From NCBI GenBank assembly GCA_019234175.1, contig JAFALP010000189.1:1-10100 (forward strand): a DNA stretch of 10,100 nt, written 5' to 3'. How positions within the stretch are numbered: position 1 is the stretch's first letter; the number at the start of each line of letters is the position of its first letter. A model generated the notes under the pieces. The model saw nothing but the letters and a program-made list of their open reading frames with translations. It did no database searches and was not told the origin of the DNA. The position numbers were made by a program, and so were the translations under genes. Of this stretch, positions 1 to 5,009 are shown one piece after another. This stretch comes from Actinomycetota bacterium (GTDB lineage Bacteria > Actinomycetota > Thermoleophilia > Gaiellales > Gaiellaceae).

Positions 1-62
1 TGCGCGACCGGTTCGCGCTCGACGGCGTGCCCGTCTCGATCGATTTCGTGCGAAGGTCCTGA
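1..62 (+). CDS. der: Ribosome-assembly GTPase Der (EngA), C-terminal end only (partial)
   Basis: Only the last 20 or so codons are present, ending at TGA 60-62. The visible tail reads RDRFALDGVPVSIDFVRRS. It matches the usual end of Der, whose KH-like domain closes with a pattern of the type 'fxxxGxPixixfR'. Der is a double-GTPase needed for maturation of the 50S ribosomal subunit; its GTPase domains would lie to the left of this window. The next gene, gpsA, starts one base after this stop, so the two are probably co-transcribed. Der next to gpsA is a familiar bacterial arrangement (often with plsY between them, which is absent here). The assignment rests on a very short stretch plus context and would be settled by the upstream sequence. 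Confidence 0.65.
   Translation, partial: RDRFALDGVPVSIDFVRRS
52..56 (+). promoter_or_regulatory. Shine-Dalgarno-like site (GAAGG) for gpsA
   Basis: GAAGG lies inside the last codons of the preceding gene, 7 bases before GTG 64. It supports that GTG as the gpsA start and fits an internal operon gene read from a leadered mRNA, unlike the leaderless-looking starts elsewhere in the window. Confidence 0.5.
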
Positions 63-63
63 C

Positions 64-1017
64 GTGCGCTTCTTGGTGGTGGGAGCGGGCTCGTGGGGCA
101 CGGCGTTCACGCGCGTGCTGCTCGACCGCGACCACGAGGTGGTGCTCGCGTGTCACACCGCCGAGCAGGCGGCGGCGATCGCGGAGACGGGGCGAAACCC
201 GCGCTACCTCTCGAACGTCGACCTGCGGCCGGCACGGCCGGTCGCACTCGCGGACGCGCCCGGCGACGTCGACGTCGTCGTGGTCGCGGTCCCGAGCGCC
301 GCGTTCGCGGACGTCGTCGCGGCGCTCCCGGGCGACGCGCCGGTGCTGAGCCTGACGAAGGGCCTCGACCCGGGTACGGGCGAGCGGCTGTCCACGCGCG
401 TGCGCGGCCGCGGCGTCGCCGTCCTCTCCGGCCCGAACATGGCGGAGGAGATCGCCGTCGGCCTGCCGACGGCGGCGGTGATCGCGAGCGAGGACGGCTT
501 CCTCGCCGGCCAGCTGCAGCACGCGATCAACTCGTCCGTGTTCCGCGCGTACGTGAACCCGGATCTCGTCGGCGTCGAGCTGTGCGCGGCGGCGAAGAAC
601 GTCATCGGCCTCGCCACCGGCGCCGTGGACGGCCTGAGCCTCGGCGACAACGCGAAGGCGGCGCTCATCACGCGCGGCCTCGTGGAGATGGCGCGGCTCG
701 GCGACGTCTTCGGCGCGCGCACCGAGACGTTTGCCGGCCTCGCCGGCATGGGCGACCTGATCGTCACGTGCTGGAGCCGCCACGGGCGCAACCGCGCAGC
801 CGGCGAGCTCATCTCGCAGGGCGTCTCACCCGAGGATGCGATCCGGCGAATCGGCCAGACGGTGGAAGGAATCACCACGGCGCCGGTGCTGCAGGCCCTC
901 GCGAAGCGCGTCGGCGTGGAGATGCCGATCACCGAGGGCGTCGTCTCGGTGTTGTCCGGTCACAGCATCGGCGAATTGCTCGCGCGGCTCATGGGTCGTC
1001 AGCCGACCGAGGAATAA
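64..1017 (+). CDS. gpsA: NAD(P)-dependent glycerol-3-phosphate dehydrogenase
   Basis: Cytosolic enzyme that reduces dihydroxyacetone phosphate to sn-glycerol 3-phosphate, the backbone for phospholipid synthesis. The protein has 317 aa, typical for the family. The N-terminal Rossmann domain opens with the dinucleotide-binding loop GAGSWGTA (residues 7-14). Further family motifs are LTKG (97-100), [10 protein letters not shown] (122-131), the catalytic-lysine segment [12 protein letters not shown] (Lys178), [12 protein letters not shown] (225-236) and SRHGRNR (238-244), which contacts substrate and cofactor. All key positions are present. The GTG at 64 is chosen because the nucleotide-binding strand begins immediately after it and a GAAGG site lies 7 bases upstream. 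It follows the der-like gene with a 1-base gap and precedes metK by 20 bases. Identification is secure. Confidence 0.96.
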   Translation: MRFLVVGAGSWGTAFTRVLLDRDHEVVLACHTAEQAAAIAETGRNPRYLSNVDLRPARPVALADAPGDVDVVVVAVPSAAFADVVAALPGDAPVLSLTKGLDPGTGERLSTRVRGRGVAVLSGPNMAEEIAVGLPTAAVIASEDGFLAGQLQHAINSSVFRAYVNPDLVGVELCAAAKNVIGLATGAVDGLSLGDNAKAALITRGLVEMARLGDVFGARTETFAGLAGMGDLIVTCWSRHGRNRAAGELISQGVSPEDAIRRIGQTVEGITTAPVLQALAKRVGVEMPITEGVVSVLSGHSIGELLARLMGRQPTEE

Positions 1018-1024
1018 TCTCGGC

Positions 1025-1030
1025 TAGCCT
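1025..1030 (+). promoter_or_regulatory. Candidate -10 box (TAGCCT) for leaderless metK transcript
   Basis: TAGCCT ends 7 bases before the metK ATG (1038), within the 20-bp gap after gpsA. With the usual 6-8 nt from -10 to transcription start, the mRNA would begin at or next to the A of the ATG. No Shine-Dalgarno sequence is visible. The hexamer fits the TANNNT consensus of actinobacterial housekeeping promoters, and its surroundings (CGGCTAGCCT) closely resemble the box before priA (CGGCTAGGCT). No convincing -35 is seen. Confidence 0.5.
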
Positions 1031-1037
1031 GCCCGTC

Positions 1038-2279
1038 ATGCCCAAGCGCACTTTTTCCTTCACGTCCGAGTCGGTGACCGAGGGTCATCCGGACAAGATC
1101 GCGGACCAGATCTCCGATTCCGTCCTCGACGCGGTGCTGTCGAAGGACGCGAACGCGCGCGTCGCGTGCGAGACGTTCATCACCACCGGTTTCGTCGTCG
1201 TCGGCGGCGAGATGTCGACCGATTCGTACGTGGACATCCCCAAGGTCGTGCGCGACTGCGTGCGCGAGATCGGGTACACGCGGGCGAAGTTCGGCTTCGA
1301 CGCGGACACGTGCGGTGTGATGGTGTCGGTGGACGAGCAGTCTCCGGACATCGCGCAGGGCGTCGAGCATTCGTACGAGAACCAGCGCGGCGACACCGAT
1401 CCGCTCGATCGCGTCGGCGCGGGCGACCAGGGGATGATGTTCGGGTACGCGTCGAACGAGACGGAAGAGCTCATGCCGCTGCCGATCATGCTCGCGCACC
1501 GGCTGGCGAAGCGGCTGGCGGCGGTGCGCAAGGCGGAGGAGCTGCTCTATCTGCGCCCGGATGGCAAGACGCAGGTGACGGTGCGCTACGAGGAGGACGA
1601 GAACGGCCGCCGCCGTCCGGTTGAGATCGAGCGCGTCGTCATCTCCACGCAGCATCGCGAGGGGATCGACATCGACACGCTGATGAAGCCCGACCTCGTC
1701 GCGCACGTGCTCGAGCCGATCCTCCCGAAGGAGCTGTACGACCCGAGGCGCTTGGAGGCGAAGGACTTCTTCTACTGCAACCCGACGGGCAAGTTCGTCA
1801 TCGGCGGCCCCATGGGCGACGCCGGCCTGACGGGGCGGAAGATCATCGTCGACACGTACGGGGGCGCAGCCCCGCACGGCGGCGGCGCGTTCTCGGGCAA
1901 GGACCCGACGAAGGTCGACCGGTCGGCTGCGTACGCGGCCCGTTACGTGGCGAAGAACGTCGTCGCCGCCGGGCTCGCGGACCGCTGCCAGATCCAGGTG
2001 GCGTACGCGATCGGCGTCGCGCATCCCATGTCGATCCTCGTGGAGACGTTCGGGACGGAGAACGTCCCGGTCGGGACGATCGACGCGCTCGTGCGCGAGC
2101 ACTTCGACCTGCGTCCGGCGGCGATCCTCCGCGACCTCGACCTGCGGCGGCCCATCTACGCGAAGACCGCGGCGTACGGCCACTTCGGCCGCGACGACCG
2201 CGACTTCACCTGGGAGCGCACCGACAAGGCCGACACGCTGCGCGCGGCCGCCGGGCTCTCCCAGCCCGCAGCTGTCTGA
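1038..2279 (+). CDS. metK: S-adenosylmethionine synthetase (methionine adenosyltransferase)
   Basis: Makes S-adenosylmethionine from methionine and ATP; cytosolic, normally a homotetramer dependent on Mg2+ and K+. The 413 aa are close to the usual 380-410. The N-terminus reads [20 protein letters not shown], with the conserved ATP-contact region [12 protein letters not shown] (16-27). Signature 1, [12 protein letters not shown], lies at 127-138, and the glycine-rich signature 2, GGGAFSGKD, at 281-289, followed by [16 protein letters not shown]. All three structural repeats are intact. The ATG at 1038 is the family start. The reading frame is open far upstream into gpsA, but that stretch is out-of-frame gpsA and not part of the protein. 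The gene has its own probable promoter just before the start and overlaps the next gene's likely start. There is no room for a SAM riboswitch in the 20-bp gap. Its product serves methylases such as RsmB at the right end of the window. Confidence 0.98.
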   Translation: MPKRTFSFTSESVTEGHPDKIADQISDSVLDAVLSKDANARVACETFITTGFVVVGGEMSTDSYVDIPKVVRDCVREIGYTRAKFGFDADTCGVMVSVDEQSPDIAQGVEHSYENQRGDTDPLDRVGAGDQGMMFGYASNETEELMPLPIMLAHRLAKRLAAVRKAEELLYLRPDGKTQVTVRYEEDENGRRRPVEIERVVISTQHREGIDIDTLMKPDLVAHVLEPILPKELYDPRRLEAKDFFYCNPTGKFVIGGPMGDAGLTGRKIIVDTYGGAAPHGGGAFSGKDPTKVDRSAAYAARYVAKNVVAAGLADRCQIQVAYAIGVAHPMSILVETFGTENVPVGTIDALVREHFDLRPAAILRDLDLRRPIYAKTAAYGHFGRDDRDFTWERTDKADTLRAAAGLSQPAAV

Positions 2280-3348
2280 GCTCGTCCTCATAACCGGCGG
2301 CGCCGGCTTCATCGGCTCGCATCTCGCCGACGAGCTGCTCGCGCGCGGCTCGCGTGTTCGCGCGCTGGACTCGCTCCATCCGCAGGTGCACGACGGGCGG
2401 CCGGACTATCTCGCGGGCGACGTCGAGCTCCACGTCGGCGACGTGCGCGACGCGGACGCGGTGAAGCGCGCGTTCGACGGCGTGGACGTCGTCGTGCACT
2501 TGGCCGCGCGGGTCGGCGTGGGGCAGTCGATGTACGAGATCGCCGAGTACACGTCGGCGAACGACGTCGGGACTGCGGTGGTGTTGGAGGCCCTGGCGGA
2601 GCGGCCGGTGCGCAAGCTCCTCGTCGCGTCGAGCATGAGCATCTACGGCGAGGGCGCGTATCGCGAGGGCGACCCCGGCGAGCGGACGCGCGAGCAGCTG
2701 GGGCGGAGGGAGTGGGACTTCCCCGGCTTCACGCCGGTGCCGACGCCGGAGACGAAGCGGCCGGCGCTCAGCTCCATCTACGCGCTGAACAAGTACCAGC
2801 AGGAGCGCGCGTGCCTCGTCGCCGGAGACGCGTACGGCATCCCGACGGTGGCGCTGCGGTTCTTCAATGCGTACGGGCCGCGGCAGGCGCTGTCGAACCC
2901 GTACACGGGCGTGCTGGCGATCTTCGCGTCCCGCCTGTTGAATGGCCGCGCGCCCCGGATCTTCGAGGACGGCGCGCAGACACGCGACTTCGTGTCCGTG
3001 CACGACGTCGCGCGCGCGTGCGCGCTCGCATTGGAGCGCGACGGCGCCGACGGACGCGCGGTGAACGTCGGCAGCGGCCGCGCGATCTCCGTGCGCGACC
3101 TGGCCGCGCAGCTGGCGGCGACGGTGGGCGTCGACGTCGAGCCGGAGCTCACCGGCGAGTTCCGCCTCGGCGACATCCGCCACTGTTACGCCGACGTCTC
3201 CCTCGCGCGCGAGACCCTGGGCTACGAACCGGAGGTCGAGCTCGCGGACGGCATGGCCGAGCTGGCCGGCTGGCTCGAAGGGCAGACAGCGGACGACCGG
3301 GTCGAGGAAGCGGCGCGCGAGCTCGCGCGCCGCGGCCTCAGCGGCTAG
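2272..3348 (+). CDS. NAD-dependent epimerase/dehydratase (extended SDR), apparent CTG start
   Basis: Extended short-chain dehydrogenase/reductase, probably acting on a nucleotide-diphosphate sugar; the exact substrate cannot be read from sequence. From CTG 2272 it gives 358 aa, a normal length. The NAD-binding motif TGGAGFIG is at residues 8-15, an acidic residue (Asp33) ends the second strand as expected for NAD, HLAA is at 76-79, an active-site serine lies in SSMSIYGEG (from 120), and the catalytic YxxxK is Tyr170/Lys174 in [20 protein letters not shown] and a DFVSVHDVA substrate-domain motif follow. The Rossmann motif starts almost at the metK stop, and no ATG, GTG or TTG exists in this frame for several hundred bases upstream. 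The first standard start (GTG 2386) would delete the cofactor site. CTG 2272, overlapping the metK stop by 8 bases, gives a natural N-terminus ([10 protein letters not shown] if read as Met). Likely co-transcribed with metK. Product class is secure; start and substrate are not. Confidence 0.85.
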   Translation: MSELVLITGGAGFIGSHLADELLARGSRVRALDSLHPQVHDGRPDYLAGDVELHVGDVRDADAVKRAFDGVDVVVHLAARVGVGQSMYEIAEYTSANDVGTAVVLEALAERPVRKLLVASSMSIYGEGAYREGDPGERTREQLGRREWDFPGFTPVPTPETKRPALSSIYALNKYQQERACLVAGDAYGIPTVALRFFNAYGPRQALSNPYTGVLAIFASRLLNGRAPRIFEDGAQTRDFVSVHDVARACALALERDGADGRAVNVGSGRAISVRDLAAQLAATVGVDVEPELTGEFRLGDIRHCYADVSLARETLGYEPEVELADGMAELAGWLEGQTADDRVEEAARELARRGLSG

Positions 3349-3350
3349 GG

Positions 3351-3397
3351 CGTGACACTCACGTAACGGGGCCAGGCCCTGTTACGTCTGTGCCACG
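3351..3397. repeat. 47-nt near-perfect palindrome (bidirectional terminator or REP-like element)
   Basis: This element fills most of the 55-bp gap between two convergent genes. Symmetry is centred on base 3374. The core arms ACGTAAC (3361-3367) and GTTACGT (3381-3387) are perfect and continue inward through GGGGCC/GGCCCT with one G-T wobble, to a tiny loop. Outward, CGTGACAC (3351-3358) pairs with GTGCCACG (3390-3397) apart from one mismatch; two unpaired positions (3359-3360 against 3388-3389) separate the two segments. In all about 20 of 23 possible pairs form. Its position suits transcription termination in both directions, but neither side carries a T-run, so it is not a classical intrinsic terminator. 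It could equally be a REP-type palindromic unit dispersed in the genome. Confidence 0.6.
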
Positions 3398-3403
3398 GAA
3401 GTG

Positions 3404-4087
3404 CTACGCCGGCCGGACGAAGAGCCCGGCGGCGGCCTTTTCGGAGATGGCCCTCTCGTCGCCGTTCACGCCGATCGTGAACTGGTCCGCGGCCGGCTCC
3501 GCCTTCCGCACGACGATCTCCTGGCCCGGTACGAGCCCCTGGTCGTAGAACCAGTGCAGGAGCTCGCCGTCGTGCTCGGCGAGCCGCACGATCGTCGCCG
3601 TCGTTCCCGGCGCCACCTCGGCGAGCGCAGACAGGTGCTTGTTCTCCTCCTGCTCGAACTCCGGATCGACGGGCCAGCCGTGCGGGCACCGCTGCGGGTG
3701 GCCGAGCTTCTCGTCGATGCGGACGATCATGTCGTCGTCGAACGTGTCGCCCATCTCGTCCGCACGCTCGTGGGACTCGTACGCGGTGTAGCCCATGAAG
3801 TCGGTGAGGAGCCGCTCGATGATCCGGTGCTTCCGGACGACCCGCTCGGCCCGGTCGCGGCCCGCCTCCGTCAGCAGCGCCTCCTTGTGCGCGCCGCGCT
3901 CGATCAGCCCCTCGGCCTCCAGCCGCTTCAGCATCTCCCCGGCCGACGCCCGCGAGACGTGGAGCATCTCCGCCACCCGGGAGGCGAGCGGCGGCGATCC
4001 CGAGCCCTTCGGCGTGTACTCGCCGATCGGGAAGGCGAGGAAATAGATCGTCTCCAGGTACTCGTCGACGGAATGTCCCTGCGCCAC
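3404..4087 (-). CDS. DtxR/MntR-family metal-dependent transcriptional repressor
   Basis: Predicted metal-sensing DNA-binding repressor of 227 aa, the usual length for three-domain DtxR/IdeR-type proteins. Residues 7-75 form the winged helix: DEYLETIYFL starts helix 1, and RVAEMLHVSRASAGEMLKRLEAEGLI (37-62) is the recognition region. Residues 80-145 are the dimerisation/metal domain (KHRIIERLL, then LGHPQRCPHGWPV at 128-140). The C-terminal 75 residues match the SH3-like FeoA domain (PGTTATIVRL, FYDQGLVPGQEIVV). By alignment from memory, metal ligands Glu9, Glu12, His87, Glu91 and His106 are kept, but the usual C/E-x-x-E-H cluster reads Asp110-Glu-Met-Gly113-Asp114. There is also an insertion of about 8 residues after helix 1 (around GEYTPKGSGSPP). 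GTG 4087 is preferred because family homology starts right after it and no start codon is visible just upstream. It diverges from a ZIP transporter, its likely target. The metal sensed (Mn, Zn or Fe) is unknown. Confidence 0.88.
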   Translation of the reverse strand: MAQGHSVDEYLETIYFLAFPIGEYTPKGSGSPPLASRVAEMLHVSRASAGEMLKRLEAEGLIERGAHKEALLTEAGRDRAERVVRKHRIIERLLTDFMGYTAYESHERADEMGDTFDDDMIVRIDEKLGHPQRCPHGWPVDPEFEQEENKHLSALAEVAPGTTATIVRLAEHDGELLHWFYDQGLVPGQEIVVRKAEPAADQFTIGVNGDERAISEKAAAGLFVRPA

Positions 4088-4092
4088 GGAGC

Positions 4093-4098
4093 TATTCT
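4093..4098 (+). promoter_or_regulatory. Candidate -10 box (TATTCT) for the ZIP transporter gene
   Basis: TATTCT is the only good TANNNT hexamer in the 48-bp divergent gap on the plus strand. Transcription would start near 4105, giving a leader of about 30 nt that contains the inverted repeat at 4113-4130. No clear -35 is seen. Confidence 0.4.
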
Positions 4099-4099
4099 G
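4094..4099 (-). promoter_or_regulatory. Candidate -10 (CAGAAT, minus strand) for the DtxR-family gene
   Basis: On the minus strand CAGAAT ends 6 bases before GTG 4087, the spacing expected for a leaderless start. It keeps the A2 and T6 positions of TANNNT but lacks the first T. It overlaps the plus-strand TATTCT, so the two promoters would compete for the same bases. Low confidence. Confidence 0.25.
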
Positions 4100-4112
4100 C
4101 CGACCGGCCCCC

Positions 4113-4130
4113 TGTAAGGCGGCCCTTACA
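4113..4130. promoter_or_regulatory. Candidate operator: TGTAAGG-N4-CCTTACA inverted repeat
   Basis: Perfect 7-bp arms separated by CGGC lie 5 bases before the ATG of the ZIP gene and 26 bp upstream of the DtxR-family start. DtxR/IdeR/MntR boxes are 16-20 bp inverted repeats with AGG/CCT-type arms (DtxR consensus TTAGGTTAGCCTAACCTAA), and the AAGG...CCTT core here resembles them. Bound repressor would sit just downstream of the probable transporter promoter and over its translation start. The AT-rich arms stand out from the GC-rich background. Binding is inferred, not shown. Confidence 0.5.
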
Positions 4131-4135
4131 CCAGC

Positions 4136-4978
4136 ATGAGCACCGGGCACATCCTCATCCTCGGCGCGATCGCCGGCCTGACGATCTTCCTCGGGCTGCC
4201 GATCAGCCGGGTGCAGTCGCTGAGCGCGAACGCGCGCGCGGGCCTGTCCGCCTTCGCGACGGGGATCCTCGTCTTCCTCTTCTGGGACGTCATGTCCAAC
4301 GCGGTTGATCCGCTCGACGCCGACCTGCACGCGCATCATTGGGGGCCGTTCGCCGGCCTCGCCGCGCTCGGCATCGTCGGGTTCACCGGCGGCCTGATGA
4401 CGCTCGTCTACTACGACGCGTGGATGAAGCGCCGCGCGAACCGGCGCGCGACGCCGCTCGTCGGCCCCGGCGCTGCCGCCATCGACGAGTTCACGAGCCG
4501 CTCGTGGATGGATCTGTCGCAGCCGGCGGTGCGGCTCGCGTTCCTCATCGCCATCGGCATCGGCGTGCACAACTTCGGCGAGGGGCTCGCGATCGGGCAG
4601 GCGGCGGCGTCGAACGAGATCAGCCTCGCCGTCACGCTCATCATCGGCTTCGGGCTCCACAACGCCACCGAGGGCTTCGGCATCTGCGGCCCGCTCACGG
4701 GCGAGGGGATCCGGCCGACGTGGAAGCTGCTCCTCGTCCTCGGGATCATCGGCGGCGGCCCGACGTTCCTCGGCACCGTCGTCGGCCAGGCGTGGACGAG
4801 CAACGCCGTGTCCGTGTTGTTCTTCACCGTCGCGGGCGGCTCCATCCTCTACGTCGTGCAGGAGCTGTTCGCGGTCAACCGCCGCTACGGGCACCCGGTG
4901 CTGATCACGTGGCTGCTCGTCGCCGGCGTCTTGGCCGGCTTCGCCACGGACTTCGTCGTCACCGCCGCCGGCGTCTAG
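4136..4978 (+). CDS. ZIP-family divalent metal transporter
   Basis: Integral membrane protein of 280 aa predicted to import divalent cations such as Zn2+, Mn2+ or Fe2+. About eight hydrophobic segments are visible (approximately residues 5-23, 35-55, 70-93, 131-156, 162-184, 196-218, 223-244, 253-278). The metal-site helices are TM4, with HNFGEG (145-150), and TM5, with HNATEG (175-180); these correspond to the HNxPEG-type motifs of ZIP proteins, with the usual proline replaced by Gly and Thr respectively. A Glu in TM7 (QELF, 242-245) is also as expected. A short histidine cluster, HAHH, lies in the TM2-TM3 loop (65-68), while the TM3-TM4 loop lacks the long His-rich stretch seen in many eukaryotic ZIPs. 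It is divergent from a DtxR-family repressor, with a candidate operator immediately before its ATG. Family assignment is strong; the preferred metal cannot be told. Confidence 0.9.
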   Translation: MSTGHILILGAIAGLTIFLGLPISRVQSLSANARAGLSAFATGILVFLFWDVMSNAVDPLDADLHAHHWGPFAGLAALGIVGFTGGLMTLVYYDAWMKRRANRRATPLVGPGAAAIDEFTSRSWMDLSQPAVRLAFLIAIGIGVHNFGEGLAIGQAAASNEISLAVTLIIGFGLHNATEGFGICGPLTGEGIRPTWKLLLVLGIIGGGPTFLGTVVGQAWTSNAVSVLFFTVAGGSILYVVQELFAVNRRYGHPVLITWLLVAGVLAGFATDFVVTAAGV

Positions 4979-5004
4979 AGCCGACCGGGGCCCCGGCTAG
5001 GCTC
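4978..5004 (+). terminator. GC-rich hairpin between the ZIP gene and priA
   Basis: GAGCC (4978-4982) can pair with GGCTC (5000-5004), enclosing the perfect palindrome CCGGGGCCCCGG (4985-4996) with a small internal loop. It begins at the ZIP stop codon. There is no following T-tract, and the right arm contains the likely priA -10 box, so termination is only a possibility. Confidence 0.25.
4998..5003 (+). promoter_or_regulatory. Candidate -10 box (TAGGCT) for leaderless priA transcript
   Basis: TAGGCT ends 6 bases before GTG 5010, with no Shine-Dalgarno sequence in the 31-bp gap. It shares CGGCTAG-S-CT followed by GCCCG with the metK upstream region, which supports both as real promoter elements. 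Confidence 0.5.
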
Positions 5005-5009
5005 GCCCG

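Noticed and set aside
204..932. Minus-strand open frame opposite gpsA
   Set aside because: Ser/Arg/Thr-rich antisense translation without recognisable domains; gpsA is complete on the other strand.
93..1037. In-frame upstream extension of metK through the gpsA region
   Set aside because: This part translates to Arg-rich noise in the gpsA +2 frame. MetK homology begins exactly at ATG 1038, which also has a -10-like box.
1018..1037. SAM riboswitch upstream of metK
   Set aside because: Only 20 bases separate gpsA from metK, far too few for any known SAM aptamer, and the transcript looks leaderless.
999..2312. Long minus-strand open frame (437 codons) opposite metK
   Set aside because: It mirrors metK codons in very GC-rich DNA. 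The translation is low-complexity and Arg/His/Val-rich with no family motif, while metK on the plus strand is unmistakable.
2386..2388. GTG 2386 as the epimerase start
   Set aside because: It would remove the TGGAGFIG cofactor motif and the second strand acidic residue, which are clearly encoded in frame upstream.
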